DNA of 64,000 bases from an uncultured archaeon (GCA_902385655.1 CABMGO010000005.1:163584-227583); one strand, 5' to 3'. Shown: positions 24,018 to 33,060, numbered from the stretch's first letter. Numbers and translations: made by a program. The notes: generated by a model not told the origin, from the letters alone.

Positions 24018-24506
24018 CTACCGAATTTTCCTTTTGATACTATTGTCGAATAAGTTCAAAACGGACTTAAACATATTTTCCTGTCTTCTTTTATGTATAT
24101 GGTAAATTAAAAAAATAATAAGGCCAACAACAGCGAGACCAGCAACAACCATTCCACCATAAGAAACAGAATTGTTTGCACCGACGACATTTCCAGTAAG
24201 TGAACCACTCATAAAAAAACCCGCAGCCAAAAAGGAAGCTAAAATGCCAAAAACAAATTTTGAACCAAGTTTAGTCTTCAAATATTTTTCAAAATTCTTT
24301 TTTTCTTCTGCAGTCAAGTTCTGATAATATTTTGTTTTTGTATAGGGAATAACCTCACCAAAAGATGCAGAAACTCTCTGCTCTAAACGAATCATACGAG
24401 CAATCAAATCGTTTGACAAAAATTCTTTTCTCTCCCGCTTATTCATGGATTTCAATTCGTCCAATTTTTCCTGCTTCGGATCTTTACTAAACATTGGAAA
24501 TAACAT
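24018..24506 (-). CDS. two-TM membrane protein with TGNVV motif
   Basis: A 162-residue protein with a charged, helical cytoplasmic-type N-terminus (about 1-75) and two transmembrane helices (about 83-105 and 117-135) separated by GSLTGNVVGANNSVSYGG. TGNVV next to a membrane segment also occurs in the 43-residue protein at 14838. It shares one base with the preceding gene and precedes the KaiC-like gene. Confidence 0.7.
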   Translation of the reverse strand: MLFPMFSKDPKQEKLDELKSMNKRERKEFLSNDLIARMIRLEQRVSASFGEVIPYTKTKYYQNLTAEEKKNFEKYLKTKLGSKFVFGILASFLAAGFFMSGSLTGNVVGANNSVSYGGMVVAGLAVVGLIIFLIYHIHKRRQENMFKSVLNLFDNSIKRKIR

Positions 24507-25372
24507 TATTCTTTTCCTCCCTTCAACTTAGCAAGCTCTTCCTTTATTAAAGGTACCTGTCGATCTATATCCCTAACCAATTCTGCATAATTGCCAACTC
24601 GGATCTTGTAATCTGAATCGGCAATCTTTCCAGTTTGAAAATAATCTTTCTGACTTACCATAATCAAACGTTTTATTGATTCTCTTCGCCTAGCCAATCT
24701 ATCAAGCTGATTATTTAGCAGCTTGACTCTTATAGGAGTCTTAAACATAAACCAGAGAAGAGTAAGTACTGCCAAAACAGCAACAATAATTTTCCAATTC
24801 TTCAAAAAAAATGATTTTAATCCACGAGTAGTCGAATCAACAAACAAATTCAAAGTAGTACTTCTCGCCCTTACATTTGTAATTTCTTGGTAAGCATTGT
24901 CTATTAGAGGTTGCACTTTTTCATACCTCTCGCTTTGCATTTCAAACATTGTCTCATTAATAATTACATCGATAGTAGTAGTATTCATCTCAGGAGTAAC
25001 GCTTTCCTTATAATATTTTAAAAGAGTTGACAAAGAATCCTTAGAATCTAGAGCTAAAGAATAAATCTTGGAAACACTATCACAATAAGAAATAACAAGG
25101 GAAAAATCTGTTTTCTGTTTTCTAGCCTTCAAAACTTCTTGAGCATTATATAAAACTTCAGCCTGAGAAATAGTATCGTTAACTCTTGAAACAGTCAAAT
25201 TTTCAGCAACCAATTGATTCATCAAAACTTTTGAATTATTCAAGCAACTAGAAGCCTGATCTTCAACACTCAGATTAGTAGAATCAGCAGCACTTGCAAA
25301 AGAAAGCAAAACAAAAAAGATGAAACTAACAGAAACTAAAATGCCTAAATGTAACCTAATTTTTTTATTCAT
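24506..25372 (-). CDS. signal-peptide membrane protein with helical ectodomain
   Basis: The ATG at 25372 (MNKKIRLHLG) gives a clean signal peptide; an ATG 6 codons upstream is possible. The mature part has a helical, Asn/Ser-rich ectodomain (about 30-195), a transmembrane helix (about 200-220) and a basic cytoplasmic tail. It overlaps the next gene by one base. The pair with the KaiC-like ATPase may form a small membrane signalling module, an inference from position. Confidence 0.7.
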   Translation of the reverse strand: MNKKIRLHLGILVSVSFIFFVLLSFASAADSTNLSVEDQASSCLNNSKVLMNQLVAENLTVSRVNDTISQAEVLYNAQEVLKARKQKTDFSLVISYCDSVSKIYSLALDSKDSLSTLLKYYKESVTPEMNTTTIDVIINETMFEMQSERYEKVQPLIDNAYQEITNVRARSTTLNLFVDSTTRGLKSFFLKNWKIIVAVLAVLTLLWFMFKTPIRVKLLNNQLDRLARRRESIKRLIMVSQKDYFQTGKIADSDYKIRVGNYAELVRDIDRQVPLIKEELAKLKGGKE

Positions 25373-25566
25373 AAACTCCAAACCCTTCATGCCATTAACA
25401 GGAGTTCTTTATTTTTAAATATATCCCAAATATATATTCAAGAATATTCTTATCTAGAAAGTTCAATAAGAGAGATATAAGACATTCTATTTAAAAATAA
25501 ATGTGTAATATAGGATATAATCTAGTTTTTAAGAAAGTTTAAAACGGCAATTATATCGGAATATTT

Positions 25567-26202
25567 ATGGAACTAACAGATATTGCCCCTTATTTCCAAA
25601 CTACGGAGATATCCACAGCAGCTAGAGAAAAAGTATTTTCGCTACTTGGGAGCTTGAGAGCCTATCACCAGCCCACATTTGATCATTCAATCCGAGTAGG
25701 CATTCTTGCTCATAAACTCGGAGGCATGCAAAATCATGATCCGAAAACAGGAATCTATGGCGCGCTCCATGATATTGGCAAGCTAAATATTCACTTAGAT
25801 GTTTTAAATAAAACTGAAGGTTTTAATGAAGAAGACAGACAAAGAATGAAAAGCCATGTTTCAGAAGGATACAAAATTTTATCGAGCTTAGAATTACCAT
25901 TCAGCGCGTGGATTGCCCTAACCCACCACCGTTACCAACCAAGATTTTATCCCGAAAATTATGAATTAAGCAAATATCCATTCCCAATTCCTAACGCAAC
26001 TCCTTCGACAAAACTTCTAGCAGATACCTGGGCAAGCTTAGTAAGTACTGGCGATTCATATGACGCGGCAACTAACAGAAAAAATGACAGATTTCATGGG
26101 GTGCAACTTGTTGGTCAAGAGTTAAAAAATTGGTTAATCACACAAAATCCCGCTTCAGAGTATATTATAAGAAAAGCATACGATACAGGAATTTTAAGTT
26201 GA
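25567..26202 (+). CDS. HD-domain phosphohydrolase, HD-GYP-like
   Basis: A 211-residue protein with a metal site built from FDHSIRVG near 40, GALHDIGKL near 65 (the HD motif), an ESL helix and THHRY about 60 residues later. The spacing is like that of HD-GYP or HD hydrolases, but the GYP signature is replaced by RFYP. Substrate unknown; cyclic nucleotide or nucleotide hydrolysis is possible. Its end overlaps the convergent metalloprotease-like gene by 9 bp. Confidence 0.8.
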   Translation: MELTDIAPYFQTTEISTAAREKVFSLLGSLRAYHQPTFDHSIRVGILAHKLGGMQNHDPKTGIYGALHDIGKLNIHLDVLNKTEGFNEEDRQRMKSHVSEGYKILSSLELPFSAWIALTHHRYQPRFYPENYELSKYPFPIPNATPSTKLLADTWASLVSTGDSYDAATNRKNDRFHGVQLVGQELKNWLITQNPASEYIIRKAYDTGILS

Positions 26203-26868
26203 TCCGCCAAACATTTGAAAATAAAACTGGTCTGGCAAAGTATCAATAGCTAATTGTCTAGCACGATTTTCTTTTTCGAGTAAAACAGGATTTGCATAAA
26301 CAGATCTAATTCTAGGTAATTTATATCCTGCATTAGCCATAGCCAAATTACCACAGAACATTGCAAAATCCTCAGTATCTTTTATCTCTTCTTGTGTCTG
26401 TCGAGACACACCATACTCTCGATAAACAGAATCACGCAAACCTACATTAAAAAGAAAATGTCCATTTTCATGACCAACAACGTAAGTCTGAGTTGGTTCT
26501 CGTAAACCTTTTTTTACAAGAACAAAATTCAAAGAACAACCATGAGTTAATTCAGGATTTCTCATCGGAATAAATAATCCCTTTAAACTGTATCTGTCTG
26601 CATGCCTAACGTCAACATGGCCCAAATAAGTTTCCTGTATTTCAACTTCTCTAGAGAATAAATCATCTGCTTCTTCGAGTCTGTACATTTGATCTGGTTT
26701 CAAAGAAACCTGAAGCTTCAACTCTGGAAGAAAAACCTTGCCTGTTTGAAATCGGTCTTTAAATCTAGGAAATCCCCCTCTTCGACGAGGTACACGAACC
26801 ATATCTCTAGTCCATGAAGCAATTTCAAGTCTTCTAAAAAGAGAGTCCACTTCTCTTCGATCCATCAA
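26194..26868 (-). CDS. putative metalloprotease with HENGH motif
   Basis: A 224-residue protein containing VVGHENGHFLF around residue 130, an HExxH zincin-like motif, then TEDFAMFCGN about 35 residues on, whose Glu/Asp could be the third ligand. The flanking helical pattern resembles IrrE/ImmA-like proteases, but the rest shows no clear relation. No signal peptide. The first two Met codons are alternatives. A second HExxH protein lies at 12522. Confidence 0.7.
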   Translation of the reverse strand: MMDRREVDSLFRRLEIASWTRDMVRVPRRRGGFPRFKDRFQTGKVFLPELKLQVSLKPDQMYRLEEADDLFSREVEIQETYLGHVDVRHADRYSLKGLFIPMRNPELTHGCSLNFVLVKKGLREPTQTYVVGHENGHFLFNVGLRDSVYREYGVSRQTQEEIKDTEDFAMFCGNLAMANAGYKLPRIRSVYANPVLLEKENRARQLAIDTLPDQFYFQMFGGST

Positions 26869-26923
26869 AAAATAAATATTATACTGCTTAAATAGATTAT
26901 TGTGCCAGAAAATTTAATAAAAA

Positions 26924-27127
26924 TTATAACGGCCGAGTATCCAATCCTCTCTGTCTTCTCAATTCCAAAATACCTTTTCTTGCCAATCTTCTGGCCTCTT
27001 CCGCACAAATATACCTAGCTTCTGTTTCTCTTCTCATTTCATCAGCAACAACCCTCACTCTGTCTCTTCGAATAAAACTATTAGCATATTCAGATGGAGG
27101 ATAATAAGTTCCAGCTTGCATTACCAT
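26924..27127 (-). CDS. hypothetical basic protein
   Basis: The Met at 27127 (MVMQAGTYY) is preferred, giving 67 residues, because a TATA-like ATTTAAAAAA lies about 25 bp upstream. Another start at 27148 would overlap that box. The protein is Arg-rich and helical, with EEARRLARKGILELRRQRG near the end. Not recognised. Confidence 0.6.
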   Translation of the reverse strand: MVMQAGTYYPPSEYANSFIRRDRVRVVADEMRRETEARYICAEEARRLARKGILELRRQRGLDTRPL

Positions 27128-27237
27128 AAAAAAACAAACCGATTCCATTTTTTAAATATTTTGGAAATCTAAAAAAAATTCTCAAACAAAACCTTTTGTA
27201 ATTAATAAACTCGCAATCGATTTGCGCATTAAAAGAA

Positions 27238-27262
27238 CAAATTTTTTCTCCGAAAAAATTTG
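27238..27262. terminator. perfect 11-bp inverted repeat
   Basis: CAAATTTTTTC, a 3-base loop (TCC), GAAAAAATTTG. It lies between the end of the four-TM gene at 27307 and the start of the 26924 gene, both on the minus strand, so it can mark the end of the EF-2 transcript or insulate the next promoter. A second small stem CGCAA-TCGAT-TTGCG is at 27212-27226. Confidence 0.5.
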
Positions 27263-27306
27263 ACAATTTCCTTAAAAAATTCGGTTACCTAGAATAATAA
27301 GAAGAA

Positions 27307-27771
27307 TTACTGATTTTCTTTTTTAGGAAAAAGTTTTCTCATAAACTCAAAAATGGGTCTAAAAGCCCAGCACAACATAATTATTACTAAAAAAGCTAAC
27401 TTTATTCCAGAGTTATACTTTGAAAGAAGAGTAATTACCGCAACAGCGGTTAAAATATTGGCAACAATGTCAATTATCGTCCAAGTAGGTTCCATAAAGC
27501 CCACTTTTCTAGATAAGTTATGGTCACTCTTTTTCTTAAAACCTAAATAATTAACAATGAGATTATAATTCTTAATCAAACGACTTAAAAAAATAATAGT
27601 AGCCAAAACGAAAAGTACTGAAAGAATCATTAAGGAAGAACTTAACCACTCAATTTTTCCACTAGTAGCGATACTTCCGATAAAAGAAGTAAGGGTAGCC
27701 GCAAGAAAACTAAAAAAAGTACTTTTATTAAAATCATAGTCAACTTTTAACAATTCAAAATATTTTTCCAT
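27307..27771 (-). CDS. four-TM membrane protein
   Basis: A 154-residue protein with about four hydrophobic helices (18-36, 44-62, 92-115, 123-140) and basic loops. No family is recognised. It begins 3 bp after the stop of EF-2 and is probably its co-transcribed partner. Confidence 0.7.
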   Translation of the reverse strand: MEKYFELLKVDYDFNKSTFFSFLAATLTSFIGSIATSGKIEWLSSSLMILSVLFVLATIIFLSRLIKNYNLIVNYLGFKKKSDHNLSRKVGFMEPTWTIIDIVANILTAVAVITLLSKYNSGIKLAFLVIIMLCWAFRPIFEFMRKLFPKKENQ

Positions 27772-27774
27772 CGC

Positions 27775-29976
27775 TTACTGATTCTCTTGTAATCCTTTTC
27801 TGTCTCTGATTTGTTTGATTACCTTCTGTTGCAATTCATTTGGCATTCTCTCAAATGTCTGATCAAGTAATGAAGAGATACCTCTTCCACCAGTACAAGA
27901 TCTCAAATCACTAGCCCATCCAATCATTTCTCCAACTGGAAGTTTAGCCTTGATAAAAGAAACAATTCCTTCTTGTCTCGCATCAATCATTTGTCCTCTC
28001 TTCTGTGTAATCAACTTCGAAACTTCTCCCATGAATTCAGTTGGGATTTCAATAACATGTATCTGTGTAGGTTCGAATAAAACTGGTGAAGCATTCTTAA
28101 AAGCAAATTGAAGAGATTCTCTAATAGCTGGATAAACCTGAGCTGGGCCTCTGTGGATAGCGTCCTCGTGAAGTTTCATATCAACTAAAGAAACTTTCAA
28201 TCTCTGACAAGGTTCTCTAGAAAGTGGACCTGCCTTCATAACCATTTCAAAAGAATCCAAGATTAATTCAATAACTTCTCCGATGTGAACTTCTCCCTTA
28301 GTTTTATCTAAGAAAACATTTCCAAGGAAAATATCTCTGTACTGTCTTGCTTCATCATGTGAAATACCTAGACCTAACAAAGTTTTTAATAAATTTTCAT
28401 CTTTCTTATCTTTCTTAATTCTTCCGTCGTTGATTTCTCCTTTTTCAATAGCTTGTGCAAGAGCTTCATCTAAAGGTTCAACAGTCATGTAGAATGCGTT
28501 GTGTCTGTTTGGAGATTTACCTTCTGTTGGACCAGAATTTTTCAAAACAGTTTCTCTATAAACTACAATAGGGTTGGAAGTCTTAACTTGAACTCCTTTT
28601 TCTTCTCGGATTCTTCCTTCAACAATTTCTAAGTGCAATTCCCCCATACCAGAAACAAGATTTTCTCCAGTCTCCTCGTTAATTTCAATATGGATAGAAG
28701 GATCTTCCTTTGCTACTTTTCTCAAAACCTCAACTAACTTTGGTAAGTCAGCAGATTTTTCTACAGAAATGGATTTTGTAATAACTGGTTGGAAGATGTG
28801 TTTGATTTCTTCGAATGGAGTTTGTGGAGTTGCAGTGATTGTTTCACCAACTTCAGAAATAACTCCTGCAATCGCGAAAACATTTCCAGCTACTACTTCT
28901 TCAACTTGTTCAGGTCTGATACCATCGTAAACTAAAACCTGTTGGATTCTTTGTTTCTTTTGTGCTAAGTTCAAATAAACTTCTTGACCAACTTGTAATT
29001 TTCCAGAGAATAATCTTCCAGCAGAAATTTCTTTTCCAGATCTTGGATCAATAACAATTCTTGTAATAACAAAAGCAGGTTCTCCGTTAGGATCTGCAGC
29101 CAAAAGTTGCTTACCAAATTCAGATTCTGAATCTCCTTTCCAAATTCTTCCAATTCTGTATTTTTGAGCATCTAGTGGAGAAGGCAAGTGTTTAACTACT
29201 ACATCCATCATAGCTTCGAATAAAGAAGCATTTTTCCAAACCCAATCTTTTCTTTCTTGTTCCGGTAAAGATTCATCATAAATTTTATAGATATCAGCAA
29301 ATGTAATTCCTTTTTTCTTCATGAAAGGAACAGTTAAAGCCCAATTGTCTCTTGCAGAACCAAACGCAACGCTTCCGTCTGCCACATTAACTTGCCATTT
29401 TTGTTTGAATTCTGGCTCAGCAATATTTGCAATAAGTGTATTGAATTCGTCGATAATTTTCTTGAATTTTTCCTGCATTTGTTGAGGAGTAACTTTCAAT
29501 TCTTTGATTAATCTATCTACTTTATTGATAAACAAAACTGGTTTTACTCTTTCTCTTAAAGCTTGTTTTAATACAGTTTCAGTTTGAGGCATAATACCTT
29601 CAGAAGCACAAGCAAGAACTACAGTTCCATCAATAGCTCTCATAGCTCTCGTAACATTACCTGAAAAATCTACGTGACCAGGAGTATCGATTAAATTAAC
29701 TAAATATTCCTCATCAGCATATGAGTGAACCATAGATACATTAGCAGCGTCTACAGTCATTAATCTCTCTTGCTCATCAGCGTGTTGCCATGTTGCCATA
29801 CCTGCTTCTAAGTCTCCAGCAGATTTCGCAGACATTTTACCAGCAGCTGCTAAAAGATTATCTGTGAATGCAGTTTTTCCATGGTGGATGTGAGCAGAAG
29901 TAGCGATGTTTCTAATATTTTTTTGATTCTTAATAATCCTCTTGATCTTCTCAAAATTTTTCTCTTCTGTAGCCAT
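27775..29976 (-). CDS. fusA: translation elongation factor 2
   Basis: The 733-residue GTPase drives ribosomal translocation. It has G1 SAHIHHGKTA, G3 DTPGHVDF and NKVDR. The domain IV tip has the diphthamide loop region (MKLHEDAIHRGPAQVYPA), so the conserved His for diphthamide is present. The C-terminus matches archaeal EF-2. The usual archaeal length is about 730. It is followed by the membrane-protein gene. Confidence 0.98.
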   Translation of the reverse strand: MATEEKNFEKIKRIIKNQKNIRNIATSAHIHHGKTAFTDNLLAAAGKMSAKSAGDLEAGMATWQHADEQERLMTVDAANVSMVHSYADEEYLVNLIDTPGHVDFSGNVTRAMRAIDGTVVLACASEGIMPQTETVLKQALRERVKPVLFINKVDRLIKELKVTPQQMQEKFKKIIDEFNTLIANIAEPEFKQKWQVNVADGSVAFGSARDNWALTVPFMKKKGITFADIYKIYDESLPEQERKDWVWKNASLFEAMMDVVVKHLPSPLDAQKYRIGRIWKGDSESEFGKQLLAADPNGEPAFVITRIVIDPRSGKEISAGRLFSGKLQVGQEVYLNLAQKKQRIQQVLVYDGIRPEQVEEVVAGNVFAIAGVISEVGETITATPQTPFEEIKHIFQPVITKSISVEKSADLPKLVEVLRKVAKEDPSIHIEINEETGENLVSGMGELHLEIVEGRIREEKGVQVKTSNPIVVYRETVLKNSGPTEGKSPNRHNAFYMTVEPLDEALAQAIEKGEINDGRIKKDKKDENLLKTLLGLGISHDEARQYRDIFLGNVFLDKTKGEVHIGEVIELILDSFEMVMKAGPLSREPCQRLKVSLVDMKLHEDAIHRGPAQVYPAIRESLQFAFKNASPVLFEPTQIHVIEIPTEFMGEVSKLITQKRGQMIDARQEGIVSFIKAKLPVGEMIGWASDLRSCTGGRGISSLLDQTFERMPNELQQKVIKQIRDRKGLQENQ

Positions 29977-30087
29977 ACTAATTACTTAGAAAAATGCTTT
30001 ATAAACGTTTTGGATAATCTCTAAAAAAGGTAACCAAGAAGAGAATTTCTTATTTCCCAAGAAAAATGGCAACGAAAAATAATCTCA

Positions 30088-30243
30088 AGGGCGGGTGAGC
30101 AATTCGCTTTTCAAATATGTGCGAAGCAACAAAAATAAAAATCAGAAATGCAAATTGCAAAAATTCTGCGAAGCAGAAAAGTAGCGGGATATACGGAAAT
30201 AAGAAATTCTCGAACAACGCTCGCACTTCGTGCTCGCGTAAAT
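30088..30243. repeat. GGGCGGG...GCTCGCGTAA intergenic element, copy 2
   Basis: It shares its start (GGGCGGGTGAGCAA) and end (CTCGAACAACGCTCGC, then the CTTCG hairpin and GCTCGCGTAA) with 17631-17715. The interior additionally holds a GAAATGCAAATT-type segment also found at 15114 and 15840, so it looks like a composite of two repeat types. It fills the gap upstream of EF-2. Confidence 0.6.
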
Positions 30244-30259
30244 CACGATAAAAAATTTT

Positions 30260-30715
30260 TTATTCAACACATTTCAAACCATTAAAAAATTCGTCTAGAT
30301 GTTTTTTAGCCTCATCGAAATTAGTATAAAATCCTTTATTCAATGTCGGACAGCCATTAATCATAGCAGACAATCTCTTATCGACTTGCGGACGATACAA
30401 ACATAAAATATCTTTTCTTTGATCTCGAGGCACCCACAAATTTCTTTCAACAACCCTGCCAAGTTCATAACCGACGCCCAAACTTGCTTGAGTAACTTCA
30501 GCAACAACAGTTCTTGCATCAGAAATCCAAGCCATGTCGCGATCATGTATTTGAGTATCATTCAATCCGGCTTCGCCAGCCCTAGACAAATCTTTTTTTC
30601 CAATATGTTCAGTCAAAACTTTTCCAAATTTCCCTAAATAATTAATAATAGCTTCATAGACAGCAACATCTTCCCTTCCGCCCCTGATTGAACCTGCGAA
30701 ATAAATTTCTTTCAT
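30260..30715 (-). CDS. DNPH1/RCL-like 2'-deoxynucleoside 5'-phosphate N-hydrolase
   Basis: A 151-residue protein of the nucleoside 2-deoxyribosyltransferase superfamily. The N-terminal YFAGSIRGGR (phosphate-binding loop), a central DRDMAWISDA with a catalytic-type Asp, and AEVTQASLGVGYELGR with the conserved Glu match the DNPH1 pattern. These enzymes cleave deoxynucleoside monophosphates to base and deoxyribose 5-phosphate, acting as pool sanitation. The deoxynucleotide cluster is elsewhere in the window (55-62 kb). Confidence 0.88.
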   Translation of the reverse strand: MKEIYFAGSIRGGREDVAVYEAIINYLGKFGKVLTEHIGKKDLSRAGEAGLNDTQIHDRDMAWISDARTVVAEVTQASLGVGYELGRVVERNLWVPRDQRKDILCLYRPQVDKRLSAMINGCPTLNKGFYTNFDEAKKHLDEFFNGLKCVE

Positions 30716-30765
30716 ATTTTTTAATTAATCTAACAATATTTAAAGATGATTATACTAAAAATAAA

Positions 30766-31575
30766 TCACTTCCAAGCCACTAAATAACTTCCCTCTTCAT
30801 CTCTTACAACCTTTTTGAAACCAGCTTTTTTCAAATAAGAAGAAATCCTTGCAGCAAAATCAACGCCTCGATTTGTATGATAATTGGGAACATAATGGTA
30901 CAATCTTCCTCCAAATTTCAAAACCCTGAAAGCCTGATTATAATTTTCCTGCGAAAAAAATTCTCCGGAACTTCTAGGTGTTCCTCCGTCGAGAATGATA
31001 AAATTAAACTCCATATTTCTAAATTTTTTTATTTCTTCAACCAAGTCTCCATGAACAAGTTCAACTCGTTTATTATCGAATAGTTCTTGAGAATAAGGAT
31101 TTATTTTTTGTATTTCACGAACCATTTCATCAATTTCAATAGTTATAATCTTGCTAGCCGTTTTAGAAGCAGCAATTGCAGTATAGCCCAGACCAGTTCC
31201 CGAATCCAAAATTCTTCCGAATAATTTATCTTTTTCAATTCTTTCAATAAAACTTTGTTTATGCATTGAAGTTCCAGAAATTTGTAAAATAGGTCTAAAA
31301 CTCGTCGGTATAAGTTTGTAAACGCCTCCACCAGAAGAATATTGGACTTTCTCGAAAACATCTTCTAAAATTAAATAGCAACTCTTATCATCATCTCGAA
31401 TTTTTGGAACCTCGACCTCTTTCCCATTGAAAATAATTCCATTTTCAGATAATTTTAATTTTTCCTTCTTCGCAGAGAAATCTAAATCAAAAGAAACTGA
31501 AATTTCTGATTTACCTTCCGCAATTGCATTCAAAATCATTCTCAAACTCTCAGAACTTAAAATTGGATAAGCCAT
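30766..31575 (-). CDS. SAM-dependent methyltransferase, COG2521-like
   Basis: A 269-residue protein. The C-terminal half is a Rossmann methyltransferase with ILDSGTGLGYTAIAA (motif I), a strand ending in EID (motif II) and FNFIILDGG (motif IV), with a GRLYHYVPN strand later. The N-terminal 90 residues form a separate domain. It resembles the archaeal predicted methyltransferase family COG2521. Substrate unknown. Confidence 0.82.
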   Translation of the reverse strand: MAYPILSSESLRMILNAIAEGKSEISVSFDLDFSAKKEKLKLSENGIIFNGKEVEVPKIRDDDKSCYLILEDVFEKVQYSSGGGVYKLIPTSFRPILQISGTSMHKQSFIERIEKDKLFGRILDSGTGLGYTAIAASKTASKIITIEIDEMVREIQKINPYSQELFDNKRVELVHGDLVEEIKKFRNMEFNFIILDGGTPRSSGEFFSQENYNQAFRVLKFGGRLYHYVPNYHTNRGVDFAARISSYLKKAGFKKVVRDEEGSYLVAWK

Positions 31576-31607
31576 AAAAGAATAAACTAAACAACCATTA
31601 TAAATAT

Positions 31608-31862
31608 TTATAGATCAAAATCGTCAGGAGAAGGATAGTCAATACCAACAAGATCCTCAATATTTTTTGAAATATCCTGTAGACTTTTTCCTTGAGAAAC
31701 CAAAGAATTAACCAAACTTTCTCTTCGAACTAAATAATTGTCTACAGCTTGATTGTACGCATCAAATCGAGTTTTATCTCGTTTCGCACATGCAGACTGA
31801 TACAAATAATAACTTGCTCCAAGCGAAGTTACAAAAACACCCAACTCGATAAATCCATCCAT
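31608..31862 (-). CDS. small membrane-anchored hypothetical
   Basis: An 84-residue protein with a short hydrophobic N-terminal helix (FIELGVFVTSLGASYYLYQSA), then a charged helical region and an acidic end. Probably anchored at the membrane with a cytoplasmic helix. Not recognised. Confidence 0.6.
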   Translation of the reverse strand: MDGFIELGVFVTSLGASYYLYQSACAKRDKTRFDAYNQAVDNYLVRRESLVNSLVSQGKSLQDISKNIEDLVGIDYPSPDDFDL

Positions 31863-31962
31863 AAAAAAACAAAAAATAAGTAACTTTTAAAGATTTGTAT
31901 AATAAAAAATCAACAACCAAAAATCATTTTGAATAGATAAATTTAAAATACCTTCAAGAAAC

Positions 31963-32172
31963 TTAAATCCATCTTACTCTCTCAGCAATACTTTCGGGAA
32001 GATCTGGAAAACTACGTTGTGAAGAAGAAACACTTGATTCATAAGCTATTGCAGAACTCAAAGCCCGTGCAACATCACATTCAGTACCATCAGCAAAGTA
32101 TAATTTACCATCTGATTTCCTTTCTACTCCTAATCTTTTGCAAACCTCGGAAAATTCTAAACAAAGTGCCAT
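31963..32172 (-). CDS. hypothetical short protein
   Basis: The ATG at 32172 (MALCLEFSEV) is preferred to an in-frame TTG at 32184 because of a TATA-like ATTTAAAAATG about 25 bp upstream. It encodes 69 residues: two helices and a Ser-rich linker. Not recognised. Confidence 0.6.
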   Translation of the reverse strand: MALCLEFSEVCKRLGVERKSDGKLYFADGTECDVARALSSAIAYESSVSSSQRSFPDLPESIAERVRWI

Positions 32173-32257
32173 TTTATTACCCAATAACCTTCATTTTTAA
32201 ATATTTAGATAGCAAAAATATTCCATAATTTTGAATTATTTTTATCTGACGAGGCGA

Positions 32258-32311
32258 GCAAAGAGCTCTTTCTATTTTCAATTTACAACAATTTTATGAA
32301 AGCCTCTTTGC
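32258..32311. repeat. dispersed hairpin repeat, copy 2 (inverted)
   Basis: This is the reverse complement of the repeat at 2868-2924, with conserved GCAAAGAGG...CTCTTTGC ends and interior. It is followed at about 32321-32356 by a hairpin (TTGCGA...TCGCAA) like the H3 stem of the leader elements, but no gene start follows. Confidence 0.65.
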
Positions 32312-32361
32312 GAGAAGGAGGTTGCGAAGCGTATATTACGCGAACAATATCGCAAAAATCC

Positions 32362-32463
32362 AATTCTAATTTTTAGAAAAAAGTTTTAGGCAAAGCCAAA
32401 CGCAGCATATCGAGATATGTAAGTTTGGATTTAACGACAAAATTTGCACTAAAAATTAGAATT
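32362..32463 (-). terminator. long nested stem-loop at the end of uS7
   Basis: AATTCTAATTTTTAG (32362-32376) pairs perfectly with CTAAAAATTAGAATT (32449-32463). Inside are CCAAAC/GTTTGG and the palindrome CATATCTCGATATG. The right arm overlaps two bases of the uS7 stop codon (32462-32464). As RNA on the minus strand this would fold right behind the operon end and could act in termination or 3'-end protection. Confidence 0.65.
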
Positions 32464-33058
32464 AACGAGCAGCGTCAGCTTGTTTCTCGATATCATTTTT
32501 CTTAGAAACAGCATAACTATCACCAGAGTTATTGTAAGCAGCAATGATTTCTTTTGCAAGTGATTCAGTTATAGTTGCCTTTTTACCGAAAGCCTTATCA
32601 TAAGCCCCATTAATCATAAATCTTAAAGCTAAATTTAATCTTCTTCTTGGAGAAGTATCTACTGCTTGAGGATATCTAGCTCCGCCATATTCAATAGCAG
32701 TAACTTCATCTCTTGGAGCAGCATTTTCGATTGCCTTAACCAAAACAGCGACAGGATTTTGCTTTGTTTGTTGTTCAACCATTTTCAAAGCATCAACCAC
32801 AATCATAGTTGTTTTTTGTTGTTTACCAGAAATCCAACTTGTAATAATTCTATGCTTCTTTCCTCTGCTTCCAGGAACTTGCAAAATATTTATAATTCTT
32901 TCAATAACATTAACTTTAGTCTTAGCTTGATCGTATTTGATTCTTCCATGAGATTTCAAAAGCAATTTATCGTCAAGATTAATAACTTTTTTCAATCCAG
33001 GATCTGCAACAGAAACTTCTGAAATATCCCACAAACCAAATATTTTCATTGCTACCAT
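32462..33058 (-). CDS. rps7: ribosomal protein uS7
   Basis: The 198-residue archaeal uS7 of the small-subunit head. Recognisable parts are MVDALKMVEQQ-like helices, APRDEVTAIEYGGARYPQ and DTSPRRRLNLALRF. It starts 2 bp after the uS12 stop, as in other archaea. It is the last gene of the operon, and the 3' end is overlapped by the stem-loop at 32362-32463. Confidence 0.96.
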   Translation of the reverse strand: MVAMKIFGLWDISEVSVADPGLKKVINLDDKLLLKSHGRIKYDQAKTKVNVIERIINILQVPGSRGKKHRIITSWISGKQQKTTMIVVDALKMVEQQTKQNPVAVLVKAIENAAPRDEVTAIEYGGARYPQAVDTSPRRRLNLALRFMINGAYDKAFGKKATITESLAKEIIAAYNNSGDSYAVSKKNDIEKQADAAR

Positions 33059-33060
33059 TT

